From Bacteroidaceae bacterium (lineage in GTDB: Bacteria; Bacteroidota; Bacteroidia; Bacteroidales; Bacteroidaceae), in assembly GCA_024398475.1 (NCBI GenBank), contig JAKSJB010000002.1, forward strand, positions 1-64,000: a stretch of 64,000 nucleotides of DNA, read 5' to 3'. The notes beneath the pieces are model-generated. The model searched no databases. It was not told where the DNA came from and saw only the letters and a list, made by a program, of their open reading frames with translations. This document shows, piece by piece, positions 16,562 to 26,521 of this stretch. The position numbers and the translations under genes were made by a program. Position 1 is the first letter of the stretch. Every line of letters begins with the position of its first letter.

Positions 16562-18562
16562 ATGCGATTGACAGGATTATTGATTGCGGAATTACTTCTT
16601 ATTATACCATCATTATTGTGCGATGCTGCTTCTTTTAATGCAACTGCTATCCGCAATGATTATTATGGTATAGCAGAGGACTCGGTCAGAGGTATTGCTG
16701 ATTCGACTCATCACATTGATGAAGTTGTTGTTACTGCGACTCGTAAAGTGGCGCTGGCTACTGCACAGACGTTGAGCGGAAAGGTACTGCAGGGACTTTC
16801 ATCCACATCGGTGGCTGATGCGCTGAAATACTTTGCAGGTGTACAGATTAAGGATTATGGGGGGCTTGGTGGACTCAAGACCATCAACGTACGCTCCCTA
16901 GGTGCTCAGCATGTTGGGGTGTTTCTGGACGGAGTACGTATCACAAATGCACAAAACGGTACGGTTGACCTCGGTAAATATTCCCTGTCTACCCTTGAAG
17001 CCATTTCCCTTTATAATGCCAATAAACTGGACAACTGCCAGAGTGCGTCCGAGTATGCTTCCGGGGCTACTGTCTATATGAATACACGTAAACCTGTAAG
17101 TGACTCGCTTTCTTTACAGGCAAGGATTGCTTCCTTCCACACATACGGAGGTAAGCTAAATGCACAGTTCTGCCGTAAAGGATGGTCGGGTTTCATTGAT
17201 GGTGAGTATCTTGACTCCAAGAGTGATTATCCTTTTAGGTACAAATCGCAGTATGAGGACACAGTCGGAGTAAGGGCCAATTCCGACATCCGGTATTATC
17301 GCATCGAAGGAGCATTGTTCCACAATGATTTCTCTTCACATATCTATTATTATGTTTCTGAACGCGGATGCCCTGGTGGTGTTGTGCGCCGACTGTCTGA
17401 CAAATACGACAATGTTGGGCGCGAATGGGATCGTGATTTCTTTGTACAGGCATCCTACGACCATACGTTTTCCAGTTTTCACCGCATTAAGGCTACAGGT
17501 AAATATACGCATGAATATCTGCGGTACTGCACCGACTATCCTGAGAACCAAAATACCGCTAAGGTAAACAACCACTACTGGCAGGACGATGTCTACGCTG
17601 CCCTATCGTACAACATCAACCCATACAGGTGGTTGGGAGTGACCGTAGGGTATGATGTCCGTTACTCAAAACTCGATGCCGACCTCAAGGCATTCAAGGG
17701 GGTTGAGCGTACTGACCAAAAGGCGGTGGCTTCGCTGATGCTGTCGTGGAAGGGATTCAATGCTGCCGTCTCTGAACTTTTCCAACACTACAAGGATCAT
17801 ACCTGGACGAACGTGGGTGCGGCCAAACCATTGCAGAAATTCACTCCAACGGTTTCGCTTGCCTACTCCCACGGCAACCTTACCGGACGCATCTGGTACA
17901 AGAAGATTTTCCGCGCTCCGACTCTCAATGACCTTTATTACACTCAGGCAGGAAACAGAAACCTGAAACCTGAATATACGAAACAATGGAATGTGGGTGT
18001 AGAATATCATCTGAACCCAAGGAATTGGAATCTGTCGGCTCAGGTTGACTTGTATGAGAACAGGATTACTGACAGAATTGTATGTCTGCCAATGAAGGGT
18101 ACTTATACGTGGTCGATGCTCAACTACGGCTACACTTTCTGTCAAGGCATGAATGCCAACATCTCTGCCAAATGGAAGCATGGGGAACGGTTTGCTTCAT
18201 TCGTTACTTCTTTCACGCTGCAGGATGACCGCAACCGTACAAACCCAGACGACCCCGACACCTACAATCAGCCAATATGTTATTCTCCACGGTTCTCCTG
18301 CGGCATTACGGCATCAGCGGGATGGAGGTGGCTTACCCTCACGATTTCTGACCTGCATGTCAGCAAGCGCATGTGGTCGTATGCCGACACGGAAGATATG
18401 CTCAAGCCATACGACAATATCGACATAAAGCTCAATGCCACATTTGCCCATATTGGTTTCACACTTGAAATGCTTGATGCGCTCGATGAGCAGTACGAGA
18501 TGATTCAGCGATACCCAATGCCAGGACGGAACTATAAATTCACACTTACTTATTCATTATAA
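16562..18562 (+). CDS. btuB: TonB-dependent cobalamin receptor, BtuB-like
   Basis: This outer-membrane barrel takes up a ligand using TonB energy. The plug begins with the TonB-box-like IDEVVVTATRK and contains VADALKYFAGVQIKDYGG and VGVFLDGVRITNAQNG; the rest is barrel, ending in a beta-strand with aromatic spacing (YKFTLTYSL). I start at the ATG of MRLTGLLIAELLLIIP, which gives a clean signal peptide. An ATG 21 bases upstream lies inside the attenuator stem and would encode part of the U-run (NGNFFV). Cobalamin as ligand is inferred from the riboswitch. The beta-propeller gene follows after 25 bases. Its length of 666 residues is normal for BtuB relatives. Confidence 0.87.
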   Translation: MRLTGLLIAELLLIIPSLLCDAASFNATAIRNDYYGIAEDSVRGIADSTHHIDEVVVTATRKVALATAQTLSGKVLQGLSSTSVADALKYFAGVQIKDYGGLGGLKTINVRSLGAQHVGVFLDGVRITNAQNGTVDLGKYSLSTLEAISLYNANKLDNCQSASEYASGATVYMNTRKPVSDSLSLQARIASFHTYGGKLNAQFCRKGWSGFIDGEYLDSKSDYPFRYKSQYEDTVGVRANSDIRYYRIEGALFHNDFSSHIYYYVSERGCPGGVVRRLSDKYDNVGREWDRDFFVQASYDHTFSSFHRIKATGKYTHEYLRYCTDYPENQNTAKVNNHYWQDDVYAALSYNINPYRWLGVTVGYDVRYSKLDADLKAFKGVERTDQKAVASLMLSWKGFNAAVSELFQHYKDHTWTNVGAAKPLQKFTPTVSLAYSHGNLTGRIWYKKIFRAPTLNDLYYTQAGNRNLKPEYTKQWNVGVEYHLNPRNWNLSAQVDLYENRITDRIVCLPMKGTYTWSMLNYGYTFCQGMNANISAKWKHGERFASFVTSFTLQDDRNRTNPDDPDTYNQPICYSPRFSCGITASAGWRWLTLTISDLHVSKRMWSYADTEDMLKPYDNIDIKLNATFAHIGFTLEMLDALDEQYEMIQRYPMPGRNYKFTLTYSL

Positions 18563-18587
18563 GTGGGTTCAATAAACATACATTTTT

Positions 18588-19850
18588 ATGAAACATTTTA
18601 TCACAGGATTCATTTTGTGCTTCTGCACACTATTGTGTAAAGGGCAGGAACGCCTGATTATCCTCAACGAAGGTAACTGGCAATCAAACAATGCGCGTAT
18701 CAGCTATTTCGAAGATGGAGTGGTTGTATCGAACAAGTGGTTTGAAGAGAAAAACGGCTACGGTATCGGTGACACGCCCAACGACATAATACAGGTTGGG
18801 CCTAACCTCATCGCCATTGCCATAAACTGGTCGAACATCATCCAGTACATCACCACCGAAGGCATTGCTGTTGCTGCAACGGAAGATGTTCCGAACAACC
18901 GCAAACTTGCTACTGACGGGAAGTATCTCTACATCACATCATATGCCCATGAATGTCTGACCGTCAATGGCTTTTGGAGTTGTGAGAAGGGGTTTGTGGC
19001 TAAAATAAATCTCGAGACGTTCAAGGTGGAGCAATGCTGCGAAGTGGGATGGGAACCTGAGGGCATCGCTTATTATGGCGGCTTCCTGTTCATCGCAAAT
19101 ACCGGCGGCTATGCTTTTCAGGAAGATCATGACTACGAAACCACGGTTAGTATCGTTGACGCTTCGACCATGAAGGAAGTCAGGACAATCGATACGGGGG
19201 TCATCAACCTTTACGGCAAGATGTCGCAGTCTGGGCAGTACCTATGTATCAATTCACCAGGCGACTACTACGACGTTCCAGCCAAGTCCATCATATTTGA
19301 CTGTGAGAAAGCACTTACTTCCGACAATTGCTTCTTCGTCATCGACAAACCAGCCACATACAACTGTACTGACCGCGAAGGCAGGTTTTTCGCCATTGGT
19401 TCGTCGTTCAGCTACTACACATACGAATACCAGTTCAACACTATGACCATTGACCCACGAGTGCTGTTTGCATCTGACGGTGCAGAAGGCATCAGTTATA
19501 CTCTTCCGGGAACTGTGGCTGATGACATCCGCACCAAACTATCCTCCCCTTACGGCATCTATGTCAATCCGTACAGTGGCTACATCTATGCTACCGATGC
19601 CAACGGCGACTTCAATTCTCCGGGACGGCTGCACCAGTGGACTCCGACGGGTGAATACATCGACAATTACAAGATATACATCAATCCTGCCCATTTCCTT
19701 GCCTTGGGCAATTGGGTGCCTGCAACAGTGGATAACATTGCACACCCTGCCACCCGTAACACTTGTTCGTTCAATCTTCAGGGTATTGCCATAGGACAAG
19801 GCTGCAAGGGTGTCATCCTTTCCGGAGGTAAAAAGTATTTACGAAATTAA
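18588..19850 (+). CDS. BtuG-like beta-propeller surface protein
   Basis: The 420-residue protein carries repeated propeller-type blades and opens with LIILNEGNW and GIGDTPNDI, the pattern of the DUF5074/YncE-like family. In Bacteroides thetaiotaomicron, BtuG, a seven-bladed propeller encoded next to btuB, binds cobalamin very tightly at the cell surface. Position and riboswitch control make this the equivalent candidate. The signal region (MKHFITGFILCFCTLLCKGQ) has cysteines, but LLCK is not a standard lipobox because Leu stands where Gly or Ala is expected. Cleavage near KGQ by signal peptidase I is more likely, so membrane anchoring is unclear. Whether it binds cobamide is inference. Confidence 0.72.
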   Translation: MKHFITGFILCFCTLLCKGQERLIILNEGNWQSNNARISYFEDGVVVSNKWFEEKNGYGIGDTPNDIIQVGPNLIAIAINWSNIIQYITTEGIAVAATEDVPNNRKLATDGKYLYITSYAHECLTVNGFWSCEKGFVAKINLETFKVEQCCEVGWEPEGIAYYGGFLFIANTGGYAFQEDHDYETTVSIVDASTMKEVRTIDTGVINLYGKMSQSGQYLCINSPGDYYDVPAKSIIFDCEKALTSDNCFFVIDKPATYNCTDREGRFFAIGSSFSYYTYEYQFNTMTIDPRVLFASDGAEGISYTLPGTVADDIRTKLSSPYGIYVNPYSGYIYATDANGDFNSPGRLHQWTPTGEYIDNYKIYINPAHFLALGNWVPATVDNIAHPATRNTCSFNLQGIAIGQGCKGVILSGGKKYLRN

Positions 19851-19896
19851 TCACATATAATTTATTCATTCATTAATTATTAATTATTAATCATTT

Positions 19897-22155
19897 ATGA
19901 AAAGACAGATTCTTATTTTCAGCGTCCTGATGATGACATTGTGCAGCCATGCCGTAAATGTCTCCATTAAGATGAACTCAGTCTCAACCTCCATTATTCT
20001 GGTTGAGAAGTCAACAAACGACACTATCAATGTGGATGCACCCGACCAGTCGTTCACATATCAGCTCGACCTTAAGCCTGCAACCTACACACTGACAGGT
20101 GTCAACAAGGATGGTGCAACTCTTCAAGGTACAATTGAACTGACTGTTACCGATGAAGCCGAACAGTCGTTCATCATCTGGACAGTACAGTCAATCAAGG
20201 CTACCAACTCGGGGTGGGTGTATGGCGAAGACTACACCATCGAAGAACTCAGTTGCCGTACACGCGAAGGAAAGACTATCCCTGTCACATTGGGCGACGG
20301 TACTGCACCCGGCACAAAAGCTTGCCTTATCCTCAACGGAGGAAGTTTCAACTGCACACTCCGTCCTTCAGCCGCACACCAGGCTGAAGGCTATGTCGAT
20401 GCATACGCAAGCGCTACTGTGACTGGCAACACCAGCAGTTCCTCGGCCATTCCTATGAGCGGCATGTTCACTGTTGATTTCCCTGCCGATGCCCACTGCA
20501 TGGTATTCCGCAAACTCGGAGGTACACTCGGTTCTGGTTCCATTCACTATGTGCCGTTCGTCTCCATCACACCAACCGATTCTGTATCAGGCAAAGAGAC
20601 ATTCCGACTGGCAGAAGGCGGCACATACAGTTACCGTCTGTGGAAAGAGGGCAAACGCACCAAAGCCGGCACATTCGTGTTTTATCAGGGCTCAGCATAC
20701 GATGGCAAGATATGGGATGAAACTTGTGATGGATTCAGTCATATAACCTTCACGGATGACGACCTCAGTGAAAGCAGCAAATACTTCAATCACAGCACAG
20801 CCGACAACAACAAGTCAAACGTGGCAAATATCCTGCTCAACATCAACGAGCGTGGTCATCTGCGTATGAAGTCAGGACAGACAAAGAACTTGCTGGCACA
20901 GCGTGACTGGCAGCTCACCAATTCGCAGACAGCCAACTACTTCATCGAACCTGATTACCACTACACCGTACTCGATATGGACGGTAATCCAGGATGTGAC
21001 ATAATCAGCATTGACAATGCCAACACTTCCATCAGCCCTTGGGCCACGCTCCATGCCAACAAGGCTGGTTCTGCAATAGTTCTCGTCAGTTACGATGCCA
21101 TGCACCTCACACAATGGGCACGCAGCGGAAGCGGCAATGATAAAAAGCCATACACGATGAAGGAAAGCGATTTCTGCTTCGGTGCCGACTGGAGTGCCTG
21201 CTGGGGAGAGAATACAGGTGTGTTTGTAGTGACTGTTGATGACAGCGAAACGGCGGTTCAGCCAAACATGACAATCAACGAGGCATACAACGCCGAAACC
21301 ATGAAGAATGCTGGCAAGTATGTGGATGCAGAACACGACTGCTTCTATTATCTTAATGGCGAGGATGGTTATCACTACACATTTGCTCCCGTTGACGCTG
21401 CATCCGTGGAAATTGCCTATCCTCAACTTACCGACGTCACGGCTTCATACAGTGGATTCACCCCAGTAGAGGTGAATGCCGACGGCACATATACACTGAT
21501 ACTGAAACACGGCCGTCAGATAGTACGAATCACAGGCAACGACGGAGGCATCGCCTATCAGGTACTTACAGCAAAGGAGTGCACACGTACCATCAGCAAC
21601 CTGACCCACGATGACGGGAAGTTCTATCCTGGCGACGAAATAGCAATACAGTACGACGGACTTTTCCACCCAGCCAACAAAATGTCTGGCATATACAACA
21701 TGAGTGCCTACATCACCTACAATGGTGTGCCTACAGGAACGGAACTCATACTCGGATCCAATCAGTATGCCTTTGGCGGTACTCCAAAGGCTCAGTGTGT
21801 AAAGACAACGATCCCTGACACTTGGGAACCTGGAACGCCATTCGTCCTGAATGATGGTGTAATTCAAGTCACGGGATTCGGTGACCCAATCGGCAATCAC
21901 CGTTTTATTGATAAGGTTGCAGGACGAAGCCCTAACTTCACAGCAATCGCTCACAAGACCTATTTCGGTGCAATTCCAGATATAAACATAGAAATCTCCG
22001 AACCCGACGAAACCGTTTCCATAACTCTGCCATGTAGCAATACATCGGGAACTATACACTACGACCTCATGGGTCGCCACACTTCAGACAGGAGCAAAGG
22101 CATACATGTCATCAGAATGCAAGATGGCAGTTTAAGAAAGGTTCTCATCAAATAA
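19897..22155 (+). CDS. Large secreted protein of B12 operon, unknown
   Basis: I do not recognise this 752-residue protein. It has a signal peptide (cleavage near SHA, residue 19) and a long, beta-rich, Thr/Ser/Asn/Gly-rich body without visible enzyme motifs. Its last 35 residues (YDLMGRHTSDRSKGIHVIRM and the lysine-containing end KVLIK) resemble the C-terminal sorting tail of type IX secretion substrates. Residues 75-320 may hold two or three Ig-like domains (for example TFRLAEGGTYSYRLWKEG), and MTINEAYNAETM begins a second half. It is the last gene of the riboswitch-controlled operon, 46 bases after the propeller gene, and a terminator follows. A role in binding or presenting cobamide at the surface is plausible but inferred only from context. 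Confidence 0.7.
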   Translation: MKRQILIFSVLMMTLCSHAVNVSIKMNSVSTSIILVEKSTNDTINVDAPDQSFTYQLDLKPATYTLTGVNKDGATLQGTIELTVTDEAEQSFIIWTVQSIKATNSGWVYGEDYTIEELSCRTREGKTIPVTLGDGTAPGTKACLILNGGSFNCTLRPSAAHQAEGYVDAYASATVTGNTSSSSAIPMSGMFTVDFPADAHCMVFRKLGGTLGSGSIHYVPFVSITPTDSVSGKETFRLAEGGTYSYRLWKEGKRTKAGTFVFYQGSAYDGKIWDETCDGFSHITFTDDDLSESSKYFNHSTADNNKSNVANILLNINERGHLRMKSGQTKNLLAQRDWQLTNSQTANYFIEPDYHYTVLDMDGNPGCDIISIDNANTSISPWATLHANKAGSAIVLVSYDAMHLTQWARSGSGNDKKPYTMKESDFCFGADWSACWGENTGVFVVTVDDSETAVQPNMTINEAYNAETMKNAGKYVDAEHDCFYYLNGEDGYHYTFAPVDAASVEIAYPQLTDVTASYSGFTPVEVNADGTYTLILKHGRQIVRITGNDGGIAYQVLTAKECTRTISNLTHDDGKFYPGDEIAIQYDGLFHPANKMSGIYNMSAYITYNGVPTGTELILGSNQYAFGGTPKAQCVKTTIPDTWEPGTPFVLNDGVIQVTGFGDPIGNHRFIDKVAGRSPNFTAIAHKTYFGAIPDINIEISEPDETVSITLPCSNTSGTIHYDLMGRHTSDRSKGIHVIRMQDGSLRKVLIK

Positions 22156-22195
22156 GTTATCTTTATAAGCCAAATAATAATTAGTTTGAAAGAGG

Positions 22196-22226
22196 AAAGG
22201 GGTGTGCCGTGATGGCACGCCCCTTT
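22196..22226 (+). terminator. Terminator between B12 operon and valS
   Basis: AAAGGGGTGTGCC and GGCACGCCCCTTT form a 13-pair stem (one G-T pair) with the five-base loop GTGAT. It lies between two convergent genes, 40 bases after the last gene of the B12 operon and about 30 bases beyond the valS stop. Both sides have only short U-runs, so it probably acts in both directions. Confidence 0.8.
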
Positions 22227-22254
22227 CTGCTTATTTCGTAATGAAACGATTGAT

Positions 22255-24888
22255 TTATTTCTTCAATGCCGAGATGGATTGGCGAAGTGCGTCAATCTTT
22301 GTTTGGGCATCGGAGAGTTTCTTGCGTTCGAGTTCTACTACCTGTGCAGGTGCATTGTTTACGAACTTCTCGTTGGAGAGTTTCTTCTGAATGCCAGCCA
22401 TGAATCCTTCAAGACGTGTGATTTCTGTTTCCATTTTTTTGATTTCGGCGTCTGTATCAATGAGATTGCCAAGTGGGATGGCGTATTCCTGTGTGCCTAC
22501 GAGGAAGGTCATAGAGCCTTCACTCTTCTCGCTTACATTCTTTACCTCACAGAGATTTGCCATTTTGGCTGCCAATGTTGCAAGCGGCAGCACGGTTCCT
22601 TCGGCTAACTCGAGTATGAGCGGTTCCTTTGGTGCGATGTTCTTCTGATTGCGAATTGCACGTACTCCTGCTACTACCTGTTTCATTTCTTCTACCTGTG
22701 CAAGCAGTCGGCGGTCTGTTTCGGTTGGTGCATCCAGATGAAGTGTTTGGTTCATGATACTCTTGCAGTCTTCCATGTCATCGCTATTGATGACCTGCCA
22801 GAGTTCTTCTGTAATGAACGGCATGAATGGATGCAATATCTTCATCAGTATATCAAAGAAACGGAGTGTTGCCTTATATGTTTCTGCATCTATCGGCTGC
22901 TGATATGCCGGCTTAATCATCTCTAGGTACCATCCGGAAAACTCGTCGGTAAAAAGTTTAAATGCAGTCATAAGTGCTTCTGAAAGACGGTACTTTGAAT
23001 AGAGGTCTTCTATTTCTGACATTGCCTCCTTCAGTTTGGCTTCGAACCATTGTACGGCTGGAGCGTTATCGGCTGTCTGCTTTGCGTTTTTGGCTGTCTG
23101 CCATCCCTGAACAAGACGGAAGGCATTCCAAATCTTATTGCAGAAGGCTGAACCCTGTTGACAGAGTGATTCGTCGAACAGGATGTCGTTACCGGCAGGT
23201 GCTGAGAGAAGCATTCCCATACGAACTCCGTCGGCTCCGAACTTATCAATCAACATGAGTGGGTCTGGTGAATTACCAAGACTTTTGGACATTTTGCGTC
23301 CAAGTTTGTCACGCACAATTCCTGTAAAATAAACATTCCTGAACGGCATTTTGCCTATGTATTCGTATCCTGCCATTATCATGCGGGCTACCCAAAAGAA
23401 GATGATGTCCGGACCTGTGACAAGCGTGGTCGTTGGATAGTAGTACTGTATTTCCTCGTTGCCTGGATTGTTGATTCCATCAAAAAGGGAGATTGGCCAC
23501 AGCCATGATGAGAACCATGTGTCGAGTGCGTCTTCGTCTTGCTTGAGGTCGGTCATACTGAGTGATGTATTGCCGGTCTTTTCTATGGCTAAGCGAAGTG
23601 CGTCTTCTGATGTTTCGGCTACTACGAATCCTCCTTCTGGGAGATAGTATGCCGGAATTCTATGTCCCCACCATAACTGACGGCTTATACACCAATCCTT
23701 GATGTTTTCAAGCCAATTGCGGTACGTAACCTTATATTTTGTAGGATAGAATCGAATTTCATCGTTCATTACAGGTGGAAGTGCAATGTCGGCGAAATGC
23801 TTCATCTTGAGGAACCATTGCATTGAGAGTTTTGGTTCGATTGGCACTCCTGTACGTTCAGAACAGCCAACCTTATTGGTATAGTCCTCTACTTTCTCCA
23901 GAAGATTTGCGTCAGCAAGGTCTTTTTCTATCTGACGACGTACATCGAAACGATCCATTCCAACATACATTCCTGCTGCTTCGGAAATCGTGCCGTTGTC
24001 GTTGAAGATATCAATGGTTGGAAGGTTGTACTTGTCACCAAGCATATAGTCGTTGACATCGTGTGCCGGAGTGACCTTAAGGCATCCTGTTCCAAATTCT
24101 ATATCTACGTATTCGTCCTCTATGACTGGAATGACACGACCAACAAGAGGCACGATGACTTTCTTACCTTTGAGCCACTGGTTCTTTGGGTCATTTGGGT
24201 TGATACACATCGCAGTATCGCCCATGATGGTTTCAGGACGGGTTGTGGCTACTACTGCATAGCGGTCTTCGCCTTCCACGTAATAACGAAGGTAGTATAG
24301 TTTACTGTGTTCTTCCTTGTATATTACTTCCTCATCAGAAAGTGCTGTAAGTGCCTTTGGATCCCAATTGACCATACGTACACCTCGGTAGATGAGTCCT
24401 TTGTTATAGAGGTCACAAAATACCTTGATGACACTTTTACTGCGGTCTTCGTCCATTGTGAAGGCTGTACGGTCCCAATCACAACTTGCTCCGAGACGGC
24501 GAAGCTGCTTCAGAATGATACCACCATGTTCGTGTGTCCAATCCCAGGCATGCGTCAAGAACTGTTCGCGTGTGAGGTCGGTCTTCTTAATGCCATGTTG
24601 AGCCAAACGGTTTACGACCTTTGCTTCTGTTGCTATGGATGCATGGTCGGTACCAGGTACCCAACATGCATTCTTGCCATCAAGACGTGCCTTTCGGACA
24701 AGGATGTCTTGAATGGTGTTGTTGAGCATGTGTCCCATGTGAAGTACACCAGTTACGTTTGGTGGTGGTATCACTATTGTGTAGGGTTCACGACCATCGG
24801 GCTTGGAACTGAAGAGTTTATTCTCCTCCCAATACTTGTACCATTTGCTTTCTACCTCTGAAGGGTTATATTTCGAAGCTAATTCCAT
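22255..24888 (-). CDS. valS: Valyl-tRNA synthetase
   Basis: This class I synthetase charges tRNA-Val and edits mischarged threonine. The HIGH-type motif appears as HMGH in [14 protein letters not shown] and the KMSKS motif in [14 protein letters not shown]. The C-terminal coiled coil that binds tRNA is present ([20 protein letters not shown] onward). I start at the ATG of [20 protein letters not shown], the normal family beginning, giving 877 residues. An in-frame ATG 37 codons upstream adds non-homologous sequence across the promoter. It is a single gene, convergent with the B12 operon and divergent from the amidase gene. Confidence 0.97.
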   Translation of the reverse strand: MELASKYNPSEVESKWYKYWEENKLFSSKPDGREPYTIVIPPPNVTGVLHMGHMLNNTIQDILVRKARLDGKNACWVPGTDHASIATEAKVVNRLAQHGIKKTDLTREQFLTHAWDWTHEHGGIILKQLRRLGASCDWDRTAFTMDEDRSKSVIKVFCDLYNKGLIYRGVRMVNWDPKALTALSDEEVIYKEEHSKLYYLRYYVEGEDRYAVVATTRPETIMGDTAMCINPNDPKNQWLKGKKVIVPLVGRVIPVIEDEYVDIEFGTGCLKVTPAHDVNDYMLGDKYNLPTIDIFNDNGTISEAAGMYVGMDRFDVRRQIEKDLADANLLEKVEDYTNKVGCSERTGVPIEPKLSMQWFLKMKHFADIALPPVMNDEIRFYPTKYKVTYRNWLENIKDWCISRQLWWGHRIPAYYLPEGGFVVAETSEDALRLAIEKTGNTSLSMTDLKQDEDALDTWFSSWLWPISLFDGINNPGNEEIQYYYPTTTLVTGPDIIFFWVARMIMAGYEYIGKMPFRNVYFTGIVRDKLGRKMSKSLGNSPDPLMLIDKFGADGVRMGMLLSAPAGNDILFDESLCQQGSAFCNKIWNAFRLVQGWQTAKNAKQTADNAPAVQWFEAKLKEAMSEIEDLYSKYRLSEALMTAFKLFTDEFSGWYLEMIKPAYQQPIDAETYKATLRFFDILMKILHPFMPFITEELWQVINSDDMEDCKSIMNQTLHLDAPTETDRRLLAQVEEMKQVVAGVRAIRNQKNIAPKEPLILELAEGTVLPLATLAAKMANLCEVKNVSEKSEGSMTFLVGTQEYAIPLGNLIDTDAEIKKMETEITRLEGFMAGIQKKLSNEKFVNNAPAQVVELERKKLSDAQTKIDALRQSISALKK

Positions 24889-24933
24889 ATTATTATTGTA
24901 ATTATTGTTAATGCGTGGTTTGAAAACAGTGTG

Positions 24934-24941
24934 CAAAGTTA
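24934..24941 (-). promoter_or_regulatory. -7 box for valS
   Basis: On the minus strand this reads TAACTTTG, an exact TAnnTTTG match, 45 bases before the valS start. It lies in the 235-base gap shared with the divergent amidase gene. Confidence 0.55.
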
Positions 24942-25058
24942 GTAAAAAGTTTTCATTCTTCGCGCGCACGCGTTTAATTAATAAGGAGAAATTCTCCAAA
25001 AGGAGTTATTATTATAACAAAATTTCGGTTTTTAGTTTCCTTTTTCATCAAAAAGCCG

Positions 25059-25066
25059 TATCTTTG
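25059..25066 (+). promoter_or_regulatory. -7 box for the amidase gene
   Basis: TATCTTTG matches the -7 consensus 57 bases before the amidase start. The T-rich stretch about 20 bases upstream could serve as a loose -33 element. Confidence 0.55.
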
Positions 25067-25123
25067 CATTGATTATGTGCAGAAATGCGCTGACTCAATT
25101 GAAATGGAACTAATTATTGCAGA

Positions 25124-26473
25124 ATGTACTTAAGACGTTTATATATACTGATATTTTCATTATTAATGGCAACAGCCAGCATACTGGCACAGAACGAAAA
25201 GTTTGTGGTGGTACTTGATGCCGGGCATGGCGGACATGATGCTGGAGCTGTGGGAAGGCCTACCACGAATAGGGAGAAGGACATCAACCTTGCCATTACA
25301 CTAAAAATAGGAAAGTTATTGGAACAGAACTGTCCGGACGTGAAGGTTCTGTACACCCGCAATACTGACGTATTCGTGACTCTCGGCGGCAGGGCCGACA
25401 TTGCAAACAAGGCCAAGGCCGATCTCTTTGTAAGCATTCATACCAATGCTATTGAACGAAATCCCGCACGCCAACCTCTCGGAGTACAGTCGTACACGTT
25501 AAGTCTTAAGACAGTTGGGACGAACCTCGAAGTGGAAAAAAGAGAGAATTCCGTTATTCAGTTTGAAGCTGACGGCGAACAGAAATACAGTTTTGCAAAC
25601 CCTAATTCCAGCGAATCGGATATTATGTTCGAACTGATGCAGGACAGGGACATGCAGGAATCCGTAAACTTTGCGAAACTGGCACAGGAAGAGATGGTAC
25701 ACAGCGGGGGACGAAAGGACATGGGTGTCCTGCAGGCAAACCTTGCGGTGCTGAGACTTACCTACATGCCATCCGTACTAATTGAAGTTGGATTCATCAG
25801 CACCCCTTCCGAAGAAGCATTCCTCATGTCGGACGAAGGTAGGACAGTAATGGCTCAGTCTATATATAACGCGATTGCTCGATACAAGACGCAGCATACC
25901 GGACGGATGTCTAACCTAGAAAAGATTGACTTCAAGGCCGTGCAGCAGCAAGTTGATCAGAGATTAGAACAGCAACAGAAGCAGATGACTGAAGGAACGC
26001 AGGAACAGTCTGCCAAGCAACAACCTGCATCTGCGACGGTAAATCAGGGCACAACTCCTACCGTAAAACCTGCAACGACAACTCCCACAAAACCTGCTGA
26101 GACTCCTAATGTAGTACAATATTCCACAACGGGAAAGCAAAACACGACTAGTGGGGAATCCAAAGTCATGCCTATACCTTCTCCTTTAATTGTAGGAGGT
26201 CCTTCACGCCCTATTTTCAAAATTCAATTGTTTGCATCATCGAAGGAATATGCTCCAGGAAGTCCTCAATTCAAGGGGCTGAAGGCTGACCACGATTTTG
26301 ACGGAAGCCTTCATAAATACACTTATGGTGCAACAACTGACTACAATGAGATACTACGACTGAAAAGGGAGATTGCAGACAAGTTCCCTGATGTTTACAT
26401 CATTGCATTGAAGGATGGGGTCAGAATACAATTGAACGACGCAATCAAGGAATGGAGAAAATTTCAAAAATAA
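25124..26473 (+). CDS. N-acetylmuramoyl-L-alanine amidase
   Basis: The 449-residue protein has a signal peptide (ending SILAQ) and a zinc-dependent Amidase_3 domain. The metal and catalytic segments are readable: DAGHGGHDAGA, the Glu in NREKDIN, SIHTNA and LIEVGFIS. It cleaves the bond between muramic acid and the peptide stem, mainly during daughter-cell separation. After a Gln/Thr/Pro-rich linker (about residues 265-350) the last 80 residues (IFKIQLFASS onward) look like a SPOR-type peptidoglycan-binding domain. The MCE gene follows after 48 bases and may be co-transcribed. Confidence 0.9.
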   Translation: MYLRRLYILIFSLLMATASILAQNEKFVVVLDAGHGGHDAGAVGRPTTNREKDINLAITLKIGKLLEQNCPDVKVLYTRNTDVFVTLGGRADIANKAKADLFVSIHTNAIERNPARQPLGVQSYTLSLKTVGTNLEVEKRENSVIQFEADGEQKYSFANPNSSESDIMFELMQDRDMQESVNFAKLAQEEMVHSGGRKDMGVLQANLAVLRLTYMPSVLIEVGFISTPSEEAFLMSDEGRTVMAQSIYNAIARYKTQHTGRMSNLEKIDFKAVQQQVDQRLEQQQKQMTEGTQEQSAKQQPASATVNQGTTPTVKPATTTPTKPAETPNVVQYSTTGKQNTTSGESKVMPIPSPLIVGGPSRPIFKIQLFASSKEYAPGSPQFKGLKADHDFDGSLHKYTYGATTDYNEILRLKREIADKFPDVYIIALKDGVRIQLNDAIKEWRKFQK

Positions 26474-26521
26474 ACTACGAACCACTTTTTTTCAACATAA
26501 GATTTTTACAACACCAATTCT

